A DNA stretch of 64,000 bases from Leptospira perdikensis (GTDB taxonomy: Bacteria > Spirochaetota > Leptospiria > Leptospirales > Leptospiraceae), in assembly GCF_004769575.1 (NCBI RefSeq), contig NZ_RQGA01000001.1, forward strand, positions 124,001 through 188,000, in the 5' to 3' direction. This document shows positions 38,757-48,669 of the stretch, in pieces. The position numbers were made by a program, and so were the translations under genes. Below the pieces are notes generated by a model. That model had not been told where the DNA came from. It ran no database searches and saw nothing but the letters and a program-made list of their open reading frames with translations. How positions within the stretch are numbered: the first letter of the stretch is position 1; every line of letters starts with the position of its first letter.

Positions 38757-39629
38757 ATGATTCAGAAGTCGGAAGAAGCACTCACCTATCTTTCTAATGG
38801 TGAGTTTGAAACTGCGAAATCTCTTTATTCCGTACTTCTGGACAGGGATCCACTTGATCTTGCCTCCATCAGTGGATTTTATATTGCCAGTTTTTGGGAC
38901 CATAGACTTGATCTAATTCTAAAAACAAGAGAAGGAAAAGATAGAGGCAAACTCCTGCTTTCTCTTTTTGCCGATTTTGAATCGGAAATTCGAAAACGTG
39001 GGTATCATAACACTGACAGTTTTTTTGCCACCCAAGACTGCATTCTAAAAGAAGCACGAGACCACTTAAAACTCGCCTACCAATGGGAAGGAGCGAATGC
39101 TCTCGACAAAGACTTGTTACGTGACCTAGCGGCTTGTCTTATCAAAATCAAAGATTACGGAATGGCTCTAGAAGTTTTACTTTACGGGGGAAACAAACAG
39201 TCCCCTGTCCTTTTGTACTTTTTAGCGGAAACACAAGTGATGACAGGAAATGAAAGAGAAGGAATCGAAACCTATCGAAATGCCTTTTTAAATGACCCGC
39301 AACTTTTTCCCCATACCATCGTTCGGTGGCCACCCCTTCTCACCCTCATCCAGAAGGCAAATGAGATCACCACAAAAGAAGAAGAGATGAAAGAACTCGT
39401 TCCCGTCCTTGCTTGGCGAGAAGGGATTTTTAATCCCCCTCTCAAAAAAGACGAATCCACAATCCAAATTTGGTTTTCGGAACTGAAGAGACTGGCGGAT
39501 AGTAAAGAAAGAAGTGGTGGGTCGTTTCGTTTGGAAGCAAGGATCGAACAGTTCGCACTGGCCATCCTCCATTCGGCTGACGACATCCGTTCTAGAGATG
39601 CCGTCCAATTTGCCAAAGGATTTGTTTAG
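38757..39629 (+). CDS. TPR-like cytoplasmic protein
   Basis: From ATG 38757, 290 residues with helical repeats: SEEALTYLSNGEFETAKSLYSVLL and a second pair around 130-200 (KIKDYGMALEVLLYGGNK and NEREGIETYRNAFLND). No membrane segment. The longer frame from 38631 overlaps the HPF gene. Function unknown; it sits directly behind a ribosome-hibernation gene. Confidence 0.7.
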   Translation: MIQKSEEALTYLSNGEFETAKSLYSVLLDRDPLDLASISGFYIASFWDHRLDLILKTREGKDRGKLLLSLFADFESEIRKRGYHNTDSFFATQDCILKEARDHLKLAYQWEGANALDKDLLRDLAACLIKIKDYGMALEVLLYGGNKQSPVLLYFLAETQVMTGNEREGIETYRNAFLNDPQLFPHTIVRWPPLLTLIQKANEITTKEEEMKELVPVLAWREGIFNPPLKKDESTIQIWFSELKRLADSKERSGGSFRLEARIEQFALAILHSADDIRSRDAVQFAKGFV

Positions 39630-39635
39630 AGGTTT

Positions 39636-40193
39636 TTATCTTTCTACAGATTCGATAAGAAGTCTTAACTCATCAGCAGAAGACTCCCTTCCTGTTTTTT
39701 CATAATATAATTCGAGTTCTCGAAGTCCGTAAACAGCTCCAGGAGCCGATCGCAAACGATCGAGTAACACGCGTTTTTGGTAAGATTCATTTAGATCAAG
39801 GCTTGTTGGTTCATTTTGGTAGTTGTTTTGTTCAATCACAACACCAGCCGTATCTTGATTTCCAGTAAAAGTTGGTTCTTGAGAAGTGCGGCTCACAAGG
39901 ATGAACACTAAACTGAGGGCCATCACAGCAGAAAAAGAATACTGAACGGTTCGGTTTTCGATTAAGTCTCGGAAAGTGAAGGAGATCTTTTGGTTGGGTT
40001 TGTCGATGGTAACGGATTCGAGGAGGTTGAAGAGGCGGGTGTCGAAGTCTTTTGACATTCGAGGAAGGATGGTGTCTTCCTTTTCCTTCACACGCTGGAA
40101 AAGAGAACAAATCTTATTTTCCAAAACCACATTGTCTGCCTCTTCCGGGAAGAGAGCCGGATATTGTGAACGAAACCAATCTTTTAAATTCAT
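39636..40193 (-). CDS. Probable anti-sigma or sigma-partner membrane protein
   Basis: The protein (185 residues from ATG 40193; a TTG at 40208 with a good ribosome site is an alternative) has one membrane segment at about 85-102 (YSFSAVMALSLVFILVS) with a cytoplasmic N-terminal region and a periplasmic C-terminal region. It follows an ECF sigma gene closely, the usual position of anti-sigma factors, but no zinc-binding HxxxCxxC motif is present. Confidence 0.6.
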   Translation of the reverse strand: MNLKDWFRSQYPALFPEEADNVVLENKICSLFQRVKEKEDTILPRMSKDFDTRLFNLLESVTIDKPNQKISFTFRDLIENRTVQYSFSAVMALSLVFILVSRTSQEPTFTGNQDTAGVVIEQNNYQNEPTSLDLNESYQKRVLLDRLRSAPGAVYGLRELELYYEKTGRESSADELRLLIESVER

Positions 40194-40197
40194 AAAC

Positions 40198-40776
40198 TTA
40201 TTTTTCAAAGAACCCTTCTCCCTTTTCGTCTTTCTGGATGAGGTGCTTCAAAAACTCCTTGGCCTTGAAGAGACGACTCTTAACAGTACCTACGTTACAT
40301 TCCATGATCTCAGCAATTTCGTTATACGAAAGATTTTCGAAATAACGAAGTTCCAAAACCTGTTTGTAGGAATCTTCTAAGAGTGCGATCTTATCCATTA
40401 GATAACGAGACTCTTCAGAAAGTTCCAATTTTTTTTCATATCCGACACGAGAATCCACAAATTGGTTATCTCCCGAGTCATCCATGGGTTTTTCTCGACC
40501 CCTTTTCTTCTTAGCAAGCAAATCCTTGGACTTATTCACCACGATTCGGTAGAGCCAGGTATAAACCCCTGCCTCCGCACGAAAGTTTTGGATGGATTTA
40601 TAACCAGAAATCAGGGCGTCTTGGACAATATCCTCCGCATCGTCTCCATCTTTTACCATGGAAACGGCTTTGCGGAACAATCGTTCCCGGAAAGGGGACA
40701 CTAAGGTCATGTAGGCAGTCGGATCCCCTGCTTTGATCTTTTGGAGGAGGATTTTTTCCTTCTCCCGCAGGGTCAT
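40198..40776 (-). CDS. ECF RNA polymerase sigma factor (RpoE-like)
   Basis: The ATG at 40776 has AGAAGG seven bases upstream, better than the ATG at 40803. Region 2 has EDIVQDALISGYKSIQNFRAEAGVYTWLYRIVVNKSKDLL; region 4 has SYKQVLELRYFENLSYNEIAEIMECNVGTVKSRLFKAKEFL. It is probably controlled by the membrane protein encoded next to it. Confidence 0.92.
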   Translation of the reverse strand: MTLREKEKILLQKIKAGDPTAYMTLVSPFRERLFRKAVSMVKDGDDAEDIVQDALISGYKSIQNFRAEAGVYTWLYRIVVNKSKDLLAKKKRGREKPMDDSGDNQFVDSRVGYEKKLELSEESRYLMDKIALLEDSYKQVLELRYFENLSYNEIAEIMECNVGTVKSRLFKAKEFLKHLIQKDEKGEGFFEK

Positions 40777-40863
40777 ATTTTTGCCTTCTAGGGGGCGTGG
40801 CATGAGGCCCAGAATTTCGAATCCAAGAATTCTATCAATGTTTTTCGGTTGTTTGTTTGTGCT

Positions 40864-42687
40864 TTAGATCCGGTGAAACATGGTTTCGAGATCTTTTCTT
40901 GTGAGTTTGATGAGAGTGGGTCGGCCGTGAGGACAAAGGGATGGATTTTCACAGTAGGATAATCTTTGTAAAAGTTCCCCGATGATGGGGTCAGAGACTT
41001 GATCTCCCTTTTTGATAGCAGAACGACAGGCCACACATTTGGCCATTTCATCATAGAGTTCTTTGTCTTCTGGATCTTTTTGTTTGAACCTTTCCCATAA
41101 ATCCAAAATGGTTTCTGTTTCTTTGCCGGGATCAATGTAGGATGGCACTTCTCGGATGAGAATGGTTCCACCCGAAAAAGGTTCGAGAGTGATTCCAAGT
41201 TCCAAAAACCGAGTCCGTTCTTCCAACATCTCTTCGGCTTCTTCTTTTGTCAGTTCCAGGCGAATGGGAGTGAGTAGGCTTTGTGACTTATACGCTTTGG
41301 ATTTTAGGTCTCGCAAAACTTCTTCGTAACGAATCCTTTCGTGGGCCGTATGTTGATCGATGATATAGAGTCCATCCTCGGCTTCCGCAAGGATAAAGGT
41401 CTCAAATAGAACCCCGTAATGTTTTTTTGGAACAAAAAGATTGTGTTTGGTAAGATTCTCACCTAACAAATGCAGGTTGGTTCCAGCACCAATTCCTTCC
41501 AGCGAAAATCCTTGTCTTCCTTCAATGGAACTTGGGCCGATAAGTGTATCTCCATCGGTTTGGAGGTTTCCAAACATCCCTTGCCCAAATCCAAATCCTG
41601 GGCCACCAAACCCGGACCCTCCGGCATAAGATTCTCCCCCACGATTTTCATAGGGAATGGGCATCGAAAGTCTACGTCGCATTTCTAAAAATTCCACAGG
41701 GGTAGAAGTTCTTAAAACTTCTGTAATCCCTTGGAAAAGAATTCCTGTGATGGTTTCTTCTGATAAAAACCGGACTTCTTTTTTTTGCGGATGGACATTT
41801 ACATCCACAAACTCACGAGGGAGATCAAAAAAAAGATAAGCATAAGGAAAGGCACCACTGGGCAGAAGTTCCCCATAACAACGTTTGAGAATTTGGGCAG
41901 AGAACTTTAATTCCACCGAACGGTTGTTCACAAAGAAAAACTGTCCGGCTCGAGAGGATTTATAAAAATCAGGATGAGAGATCCAACCGCGAAGGGTCAT
42001 TCCATTCCGACTCGTTTGGATGGGAAGGAGATGGTCTCGGAGATTTTCACCGTAAACCGATAATACTCGTTCCAAACCGTCTTCGGGAACTACATTCAAA
42101 ACTTCCTTTCCGTTCTGCAAATACCGAAATCCAATCTTTGGTTCGGAGACTGCCATGGTCTGGACACGAGCCCTGTTTTTTTTCTCTTCGCCCGTTTCTG
42201 TTTTTAAGAATTTCCGCCTAACTGGCGTATTATAAAATAAATCTTTGATTTCAATTTTGGTTCCTAAGAAAAAAGGAATTTCTTCTTCCTTTACAACCTT
42301 TCCCTCTTCGACTGTCACGCGGTAGGCGGTGCGATTTCCCTCTGTCCCTGATTCCAAAACCATCCGAGAAACAGATGCAATGGAGGCCAGAGCTTCGCCC
42401 CGAAACCCAAAGGTAAATAGATGTTCTAAGTCATGGAAATTTTGGATTTTAGAAGTGGCGTAACGTTTGATGGCAAGAGGTAAATCCTCTTTTTGGATTC
42501 CATGTCCATTGTCAGAGACAAGGATCCTACCGAACCCAGCGGAATCGGTGGCAATTTCAATCTTCGTGGCACCGGCATCGATGGAATTTTCGATGAGTTC
42601 TTTGAGAATCGAATGGGTGGATTCAATCACCTCTCCGGCGGCAATTTGGTTGATAAGATCCGCCGAAAGTGAATGAATGATGCCCAT
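40864..42687 (-). CDS. mutL: DNA mismatch repair protein MutL
   Basis: The GHKL ATPase domain is complete: [52 protein letters not shown], with a Gly/Phe-rich linker (about 355-385) and a C-terminal dimerisation/endonuclease domain. The endonuclease motif reads [13 protein letters not shown], so the fourth position is Thr instead of the common Ala, and the C-terminal zinc motif CPHGRPT is present. 607 residues. It cuts DNA at mismatches with MutS. Confidence 0.96.
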   Translation of the reverse strand: MGIIHSLSADLINQIAAGEVIESTHSILKELIENSIDAGATKIEIATDSAGFGRILVSDNGHGIQKEDLPLAIKRYATSKIQNFHDLEHLFTFGFRGEALASIASVSRMVLESGTEGNRTAYRVTVEEGKVVKEEEIPFFLGTKIEIKDLFYNTPVRRKFLKTETGEEKKNRARVQTMAVSEPKIGFRYLQNGKEVLNVVPEDGLERVLSVYGENLRDHLLPIQTSRNGMTLRGWISHPDFYKSSRAGQFFFVNNRSVELKFSAQILKRCYGELLPSGAFPYAYLFFDLPREFVDVNVHPQKKEVRFLSEETITGILFQGITEVLRTSTPVEFLEMRRRLSMPIPYENRGGESYAGGSGFGGPGFGFGQGMFGNLQTDGDTLIGPSSIEGRQGFSLEGIGAGTNLHLLGENLTKHNLFVPKKHYGVLFETFILAEAEDGLYIIDQHTAHERIRYEEVLRDLKSKAYKSQSLLTPIRLELTKEEAEEMLEERTRFLELGITLEPFSGGTILIREVPSYIDPGKETETILDLWERFKQKDPEDKELYDEMAKCVACRSAIKKGDQVSDPIIGELLQRLSYCENPSLCPHGRPTLIKLTRKDLETMFHRI

Positions 42688-42728
42688 AGGACAATCATGG
42701 GATAGGGAACCTCCCTATCCAGAAAAAT

Positions 42729-43103
42729 TTAGAGTGAATTACAGTCGGAGCAGGTGCCGGAAACCACAACATCTACGTGTTTCACTTGGAAGCCTAAACC
42801 TTCTAAATCGGTTTGGTCACTGAGTTTCAAAGGAGCCACGTCCAAAACCTTTCCACAATCGGAACAAAGCAAATGGGAGTGGTCTTCTAAAAACGCATCA
42901 TAACGAACCGAATCCGATTCGATATTGAGTTTGTTTACCATCTTGTGTTCCACTAAGTATTCCAAGGAATTGTAGACAGTGGCAAAACTAATTTTGTCAG
43001 CTTTCCCTCTTACGGATTCAAAAACCATCTTTGCAGTCGGGTGGTCTTTTCTTTCTTTTAGGTCATGAAAAATAAGTTCTCTATGTTTTGTGAGTGCTTT
43101 CAT
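42729..43103 (-). CDS. Fur/PerR-family metal- or peroxide-responsive repressor
   Basis: The 124-residue protein has the winged helix (HPTAKMVFESVRGKADKISFATVYNSLEYL) and a metal site with two CxxC pairs (LLCSDCGKV and GTCSDCNSL), the structural zinc. The regulatory site residues (His and Asp in HSHLL) suit a PerR- or Fur-like protein. It lies divergent from the flavin reductase, sharing a promoter region. Confidence 0.9.
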   Translation of the reverse strand: MKALTKHRELIFHDLKERKDHPTAKMVFESVRGKADKISFATVYNSLEYLVEHKMVNKLNIESDSVRYDAFLEDHSHLLCSDCGKVLDVAPLKLSDQTDLEGLGFQVKHVDVVVSGTCSDCNSL

Positions 43104-43207
43104 ACTATCGCCTTACCCTTAAATCATCTACAAATAATCAATGGGTCAAATGGAATTTGGTTTTTAGAATCCTTCCAGAAATTGATATTTGTCAATACCG
43201 AGGTTTT

Positions 43208-43687
43208 ATGCCAGCATCCATCGACCAGTTTAAAACTTCACTTTCGCTTTGGGCGAGTGGAGTTTGTGTGATTACTTATGAATCAAAAGAAAAAAAAGGC
43301 GGAATTACTGTTTCTAGTTTTTCTTCTGTTTCCTTAGAACCGCCGTTAGTTTTATTCTGTTTGGCCAAAGACTCCAGCGCCAAAGAACCCATTGAAAAAG
43401 CCGGAAACTTCGTGGTGAATATTCTTTCTTCCGAACAAAAACAAATTTCCGCTGATTTTGCTTCTGGTTCCCTGGACAAAGCGGTAGTTTTGGAAGGACT
43501 AAAACCAGGAACTCTTTCCACCGGAGCCCCAGTTTTACCGGATTCGTTGGCCTCACTCGACTGTAAAGTGAACCAAACCATCGATGCTGGGGACCATTGG
43601 ATCCTCATCGGTCTTGTGGAAGCTGTGGTAACTCGGGAAGGTTCTCCCCTCCTCTACTTCAATCGTAATTATAGGGAACTCGTTTAA
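43208..43687 (+). CDS. Flavin reductase-like FMN-binding protein
   Basis: The ATG at 43208, preceded by GAGG, starts MPASIDQFKTSLSLWASGVCVITYE. It continues with a TVSSFSSVSLEPPLVLFCLAKDSS flavin-site segment, typical of the flavin reductase / NADH:FMN oxidoreductase split-barrel family. About 159 residues. Its position opposite a Fur-family gene suggests redox-linked control. Confidence 0.85.
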   Translation: MPASIDQFKTSLSLWASGVCVITYESKEKKGGITVSSFSSVSLEPPLVLFCLAKDSSAKEPIEKAGNFVVNILSSEQKQISADFASGSLDKAVVLEGLKPGTLSTGAPVLPDSLASLDCKVNQTIDAGDHWILIGLVEAVVTREGSPLLYFNRNYRELV

Positions 43688-43696
43688 GGAATCAGT

Positions 43697-45943
43697 ATGG
43701 AAAAAGAGAAAGTTAGTCTGGAAGATGCAAAAGAACACGGACTTACAGAAACTGAATTTGTAGAGATCCAAAAGATCTTAGGAAGAATGCCAAACTCTAC
43801 GGAACTGGGGATCTTCTCCGCCATGTGGTCGGAACACTGCTCTTATAAAAATTCAATTTTAAAATTAAAAACACTACCAACCAAGTCGGACAAACTTTTA
43901 GCGCAAGCTGGGGAAGAAAATGCAGGGGCCATGGACATCGGTGATGGTCTAGCAGTTGTTTTCAAAATCGAAAGCCACAACCATCCAACGGCCGTAGAAC
44001 CTTACCAAGGTGCAGCAACAGGTGTTGGTGGGATCATGAGAGATATTTTTACGATGGGGGCAAGACCCATCACTTCTCTCAACTCACTACGGTTTGGTGA
44101 TCCAAAAGAAGCTCGTAATAAATATCTTTTAACAAGAGCCGTCAAAGGAATTGGTGATTACGGAAACTCTCTTGGGATTGCTGTAGGTGGTGGAGAATTA
44201 TTCATCCATCCGACTTTCACAAAAAATCCACTCGTCAATGCGATGACAGTGGGAATTGCTCGTCACGACCAAATGGCTTCTGCTTCTACCAAAGGAAAGG
44301 TAGGATACAAAGTGTACATCGTGGGTGCCACAACAGGAAGAGATGGAATCCATGGTGCCAGTTTTGCCTCCAAAGACCTAACCAAAGAATCCGAAGAAAA
44401 AAGATCCGCAGTACAGGTGGGTGATCCCTTTATGGAAAAACTTCTGATGGAAGCATCGCTCGAAGCCATCCAAAAGAACTTACTTGTAGGAATCCAAGAT
44501 ATGGGAGCGGCCGGAATTTCTTGTGCTACATCCGAGATGAGTGCCAAAGGAAAAACCGGAATGGACGTGGACTTAAACAAAGTTCCCCTCCGTGAGTCGG
44601 ATATGAACGCTTACGAAATTATGCTTTCCGAATCCCAAGAACGAATGCTTGTCATTCCAGAAACAGGAAAGGAAGAAGAACTAGTTTCTATCTTCCACAA
44701 ATGGGGACTGAATGCAGTGGAGATTGGAACGGTCACTGGTGATGGGATCCTTCGCATCCGAAAAGATGGAAAACTCAAAGCAGAAATCCCGGCAGACTCA
44801 CTCGTACTGGGTGGTGGTGCCCCAAGATATGTAAGAGAAGAAAAAAGGCCGGCTTACCTCGATGAGGTGACAAAGTTTGATCCAAAAAAAATCAATGATT
44901 TGTCGAAAGACACGGTTTCCCAAACTCTAAACACCCTACTCTCTTCTTTAAATATCAGCTCCAGACGCCCCCTCTATGAACAATATGATACAGAAGTGGG
45001 ACTTGTGAAAGTGGTAGAACCTGGGGAAGACGGCGGGCTCGTTCGGATCCCTGGAACCAAAAAAGGAATTGCTGTGGCCACAGACTGTAACTCGCGTTAC
45101 ACGTATCTGAACCCATACGAAGGGGCACAAATTGCTGTTTGTGAATCGGCAAGAAACGTTGCCTCTACGGGAGCGGAACCTTACGGGGTCACAAACAACC
45201 TAAATTTTGGAAATCCCTACATCCCAGAAAACTATTATATCTTTAGTGAATGTGTGAGAGGACTTGGGGATGCTTGTCGTTTCCTTGGACTTCCCGTAAC
45301 TGGTGGAAACGTATCTTTTTACAATGAATCTCCAGAAGGACCAGTCTTCCCAACACCTACGATTGGTATGGTGGGAGTGATTGATGACGTGGCGAAAGGG
45401 ATTCATACCTACCCTCGCATTGAGGAAGAAGTAGTCTATGCCCTTGTGGGAGAATTCCAGCCAACTATCTCTGCCTCAGAGTATCTTTACCGTTTTCATG
45501 GCCTAGACACAGGAAAAATTCCAACCATTTCTCTTGCGAAAGAAAAAGCGGCCATCGACACACTGATCTCTTGCCGTAAAGAAGGACTTCTCACTTCCGC
45601 AAAAGACCTGTCACTCGGTGGCCTTCTCGTGGCACTTGCTAAAATTGTAATTTCTGGAGACAAGGGACTCGAAGTCAACTTAGAAGGATTACAAAAAAGT
45701 TTTTCACGTCTAGACGAACTTTGTTTTGGTGAAACAGGTGCTACCTTTGTTGTGAGTTTCCTACCCAAAGACGAAGAGAAAGTCAAAGAAAAATACACCA
45801 AAGCAGGACTTGGTTTCACAACTCTTGGTAAATCCAATTCCAAATCTTCTCTTTCTGTCAAAGGAAATGGATTCCAATGGGAATGGACTTCCAAATCATT
45901 AGAAACAGAATTTGAAGCTGGGCTTAAAGGTTATTTCGAATAG
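43697..45943 (+). CDS. purL: Phosphoribosylformylglycinamidine synthase subunit PurL
   Basis: The 748-residue protein starts EHGLTETEFVEIQKILGRMPNSTELGIFSAMWSEHCSYKNS and has VFKIESHNHPTAVEPYQGAATGVGGIMRDIFTMGARP, the nucleotide-binding motifs, and a mirrored second half (NLNFGNPYIPENYYIFSECVRGLG). Its length is that of the small-type PurL that needs PurQ and PurS partners, which are not in this window. It makes FGAM in purine synthesis. Confidence 0.97.
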   Translation: MEKEKVSLEDAKEHGLTETEFVEIQKILGRMPNSTELGIFSAMWSEHCSYKNSILKLKTLPTKSDKLLAQAGEENAGAMDIGDGLAVVFKIESHNHPTAVEPYQGAATGVGGIMRDIFTMGARPITSLNSLRFGDPKEARNKYLLTRAVKGIGDYGNSLGIAVGGGELFIHPTFTKNPLVNAMTVGIARHDQMASASTKGKVGYKVYIVGATTGRDGIHGASFASKDLTKESEEKRSAVQVGDPFMEKLLMEASLEAIQKNLLVGIQDMGAAGISCATSEMSAKGKTGMDVDLNKVPLRESDMNAYEIMLSESQERMLVIPETGKEEELVSIFHKWGLNAVEIGTVTGDGILRIRKDGKLKAEIPADSLVLGGGAPRYVREEKRPAYLDEVTKFDPKKINDLSKDTVSQTLNTLLSSLNISSRRPLYEQYDTEVGLVKVVEPGEDGGLVRIPGTKKGIAVATDCNSRYTYLNPYEGAQIAVCESARNVASTGAEPYGVTNNLNFGNPYIPENYYIFSECVRGLGDACRFLGLPVTGGNVSFYNESPEGPVFPTPTIGMVGVIDDVAKGIHTYPRIEEEVVYALVGEFQPTISASEYLYRFHGLDTGKIPTISLAKEKAAIDTLISCRKEGLLTSAKDLSLGGLLVALAKIVISGDKGLEVNLEGLQKSFSRLDELCFGETGATFVVSFLPKDEEKVKEKYTKAGLGFTTLGKSNSKSSLSVKGNGFQWEWTSKSLETEFEAGLKGYFE

Positions 45944-45975
45944 ACAAAACTAAATTTTGTTAGAGGATGGGCCGA

Positions 45976-47262
45976 ATGCGCCTATCCTTCTATTCTTTTA
46001 TTTTATTACTGCTTTGTATCCAATGTACAAGTATCGCCAAACGACAAGAATATGAAGATTCCCTCCGCGCTTACAAAAAAGCCAATCTAGAAAATGCAAT
46101 TGATTACTTACCCACAGAAGAACGAAAAGGTTTTATTGCGATTCTCGAACGAGCGCATTTGAGCTTTTTAAAAGGCGAAACAGACTACAAACATCTAGCA
46201 ACATTAGCAGAAGAAAGTAAGGAACGCCTTCGTTTCAGTGCCTCAAGATCCCTAAAATCTTTTTTCTATATGGAAACTGAAGAAGGATACTACGCCTCTG
46301 AAGCAGAAATCATCTACCTCCATATCCTCCTTGGATTGTATTATGTAAGAGCGGGTGAATACGATAAAGGAAAAATCCAAGCGCGGTATGCGGGGAACTT
46401 ACTTAGTGGGGAATGGAGTGCAGAAGGCCAATTTGATGACCCCACCTTACGTCTATTACTTGCTTCCCTTTGGCTTTCCACTGGTTCCATCGAAGAAGCC
46501 AAAGTGGATTTCAGAAAAGCAAGCCAATTAAAACCCCAATCGAGTACTTTACGTGCGATGGCAAATGAAAGGTATTCCGAAAATGAAGAGTTTATTTTAG
46601 TATTTGGTGGTCCTGGAGCCGAACCAGAAATGGACCCTTCCGCAAACCTAAACTTTATCCGAGGACTTAGAAATTTAAAATTTCGCCAAACAGGAAAACA
46701 AACCCCTCTGACGATTGTGGATGGCGTAAATAAAACACCACTTGTTTTAGAAAAAGATACCTTAGGTTGGTATGAACGACACCTAACTCGCGATAACGAA
46801 ATCTCAGAACTCATCCAAGACTCTAAATACTTCCAATTAGTTTCTGCTAGTGCCCTAAAAGAAGGAACCAAAGGAACAGTCAAAGTCACCGGTGCCATCC
46901 TTGTCAGTGCGACTATCGTTGCCCTTGGTGCCGGTATTGTTTATTTAGGTGCCGAGGCAAACTCAAGTGAGTTAGGTGCCGTCGGTATTACAATTATGAT
47001 TACTGGTTTCAAATTGGGAGCTGAATGGATTGAAACTTCTTATGATGATGCCAGAAGAAATATGCGAAAAGATTTAGATATCTCTGATGATTATCGTTAT
47101 GTTCGGTTTTTTCCCGAATATGTTTGGCTGGGAAAGTCAAAGTCTACCCTTACCTCTCCCAAACTGATCATGAACAAAGACACACTTCCTTATGTTTTAA
47201 ATCCTGCTATGGGAAAAGTTAAAGTTCGGTTTTGTTTTTTCCCAGACAATCAAAGGCCATAA
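45976..47262 (+). CDS. TPR-containing lipoprotein
   Basis: From ATG 45976 (GAGG nine bases upstream; an ATG at 45967 is too close to it), a lipoprotein signal ends in LLLLCIQC. The mature part has TPR-like pairs (LLGLYYVRAGEYDKGKIQARYAGN and SLWLSTGSIEEAKVDFRKASQLKP), then a C-terminal part with two glycine-rich hydrophobic segments (GAILVSATIVALGAGIVYLG). Convergent with the next gene, overlapping 13 bases. Confidence 0.72.
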   Translation: MRLSFYSFILLLLCIQCTSIAKRQEYEDSLRAYKKANLENAIDYLPTEERKGFIAILERAHLSFLKGETDYKHLATLAEESKERLRFSASRSLKSFFYMETEEGYYASEAEIIYLHILLGLYYVRAGEYDKGKIQARYAGNLLSGEWSAEGQFDDPTLRLLLASLWLSTGSIEEAKVDFRKASQLKPQSSTLRAMANERYSENEEFILVFGGPGAEPEMDPSANLNFIRGLRNLKFRQTGKQTPLTIVDGVNKTPLVLEKDTLGWYERHLTRDNEISELIQDSKYFQLVSASALKEGTKGTVKVTGAILVSATIVALGAGIVYLGAEANSSELGAVGITIMITGFKLGAEWIETSYDDARRNMRKDLDISDDYRYVRFFPEYVWLGKSKSTLTSPKLIMNKDTLPYVLNPAMGKVKVRFCFFPDNQRP

Positions 47263-47813
47263 CCTTCCACTCGACTAGTTTTTAAAAAATTGGTTTGTTC
47301 CGACCAAACAATTTGATTAGTTTCCAAACTCACAAGAAAAAGTGTCACCGTGATGTATTGGATCCGAGATCCGGATTCATAATTTACAACTTCATTGATC
47401 TCACCTTTGATTTTATGCGAAGGTGATTTAAACTTACCAACCGCCAAACGCGATTCAGACGAAACCATTCCCGTTTTTCCAAATGCCATCTCTGCACTGG
47501 CTTCTTCCCTGATAGAGGTATCCACAAAAGGAACCTTCTCTTTTGTGAGTTGGTTTAAAATTTCATTACTGATGAGTTTGGTATCAATATGTTCTGACGT
47601 AGAATTTTGGATTGCTTTCCATTCTAAATACCCAGTTTTCAAATCCGTCTTATAATATGTGGATAAGGAGTGGCTCATACTTCGAGCCGTTTCTTTGACT
47701 TCCAAAACTCCCCATTGTTTGGTGGCCTTGGCCTTATCTATTTTTTGATAGGAAACAGAAGAACAACTAACAAATACATACGATAAAAAAAGGAAGAGGA
47801 ATAAAATACGCAT
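47250..47813 (-). CDS. Lipoprotein of unknown function
   Basis: From ATG 47813, a lipoprotein signal (MRILFLFLFLSYVFVSC) is followed by about 170 residues of mixed secondary structure with a beta-strand end (ITVTLFLVSLETNQIVWSEQTNF), similar in style to PEP/LpoB-like lipoproteins. The longer frame to 47993 is the reverse read of the GC-rich upstream DNA and is rejected. Confidence 0.6.
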   Translation of the reverse strand: MRILFLFLFLSYVFVSCSSVSYQKIDKAKATKQWGVLEVKETARSMSHSLSTYYKTDLKTGYLEWKAIQNSTSEHIDTKLISNEILNQLTKEKVPFVDTSIREEASAEMAFGKTGMVSSESRLAVGKFKSPSHKIKGEINEVVNYESGSRIQYITVTLFLVSLETNQIVWSEQTNFLKTSRVEGYGL

Positions 47814-48241
47814 TGAGGAGAGTTTGGTGGGAGTTCGGGAGTTTGGCAAGAAAGAATGTGAGGGTATGGTGATCCCCGCCCGATTAGAGGGTGGGGAACT
47901 AGACCCGCCACCCAATGGTTCTCCTTTACCACGGATGACCAAAACTTGCGATCCCAATCCGGATCTTCCAATTTTTTTTAGAAAAATGTTCATACTTATG
48001 CATTATTTTTATTTTTCTACGAGCGCCTCCAGTCTGTTAGTGGATAGAACTCTCATAGATCACGGACCGGGCCACTCCGGGGTGCGCTTCTCGCTTCCGT
48101 CCTCCGACGGTTCCCGCCGAAGGACCAAGCCCTACGTCTCCCTGGCGCAGGGCCCCCATCGTAATTTCAAAATTTGACAGCCTTTGATCAAAATATTGTC
48201 TTGAAACTTTCTCTTTTCTTTTCAGAATACTGGATTAACTT
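47814..48241. other. 428-bp non-coding region with GC-rich palindromic element
   Basis: The first 200 bases hold nothing clear. From about 48019 to 48160 the composition jumps to GC-rich, with a hairpin of CCTCCGACGG (48101-48110) and CCGCCGAAGG (48114-48123; 8 of 10 pairs, 3-base loop), and GGGCC-containing arms around 48070 and 48148. Its style resembles an extragenic repetitive element. It marks the change from core to accessory DNA. Confidence 0.55.
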
Positions 48242-48619
48242 ATGGGTAAATTTTTAATTCGATTCAGCTTTCTTCTCGTCCTCCTCGCCATTTTGTTCGC
48301 GGGTTATACTTGGCTCACACTCCAGTGGAGTTATTCTGAAGGAGATCGTGCAGGTTACATTCAAAAACTTTCCAAAAAAGGTTGGGTTTGCAAAACCTGG
48401 GAAGGAGAGATGGCCCTTGTTACTATGCCCGGAACAATGACTGAAAAATTCTACTTTAGCATTCGAGACGAGGCCATTGCAGACCAGTTGAACGGATCGA
48501 TTGGCAAAAGGGTTGTTTTAGAATATGAAGAACATGTTGGAGTTCCTTTTAGTTGTTTTGCGGAGACCAGCTATTTTGTCACCGGAGTCAAAACGGTCCA
48601 AGAAGTTCCCCCTCTGTAA
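48242..48619 (+). CDS. Membrane-anchored protein of unknown function
   Basis: The 125-residue protein has an N-terminal membrane segment (FLLVLLAILFAGYTWLTL) and a periplasmic beta-rich domain (GDRAGYIQKLSKKGWVCKTWEGEMAL and YFSIRDEAIADQLNGSIGKRVVLEYEEH). It resembles widespread small proteins seen in many bacteria, but I cannot name the family. Confidence 0.7.
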   Translation: MGKFLIRFSFLLVLLAILFAGYTWLTLQWSYSEGDRAGYIQKLSKKGWVCKTWEGEMALVTMPGTMTEKFYFSIRDEAIADQLNGSIGKRVVLEYEEHVGVPFSCFAETSYFVTGVKTVQEVPPL

Positions 48620-48635
48620 CTCGATAAGTTCACCT

Positions 48636-48669
48636 CCTATTTAGATATTTATTGTAATGTCTAAATAGG
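48636..48669. repeat. 10-bp perfect inverted repeat
   Basis: CCTATTTAGA (48636-48645) and TCTAAATAGG (48660-48669) are perfect inverted copies separated by 14 bases. No T-run follows, so it is unlikely to be a plain terminator. It may be an operator for the downstream RecA-like/PolB operon or a remnant of a mobile end. Confidence 0.6.

Noticed and set aside
47990..48170. tRNA gene in the GC-rich block
   Set aside because: No cloverleaf arms or TTC-loop sequence could be found.
47824..48177. Open frame across the GC-rich element on the plus strand
   Set aside because: It has no ribosome site or protein-like composition and covers the reverse of another gene's upstream region.
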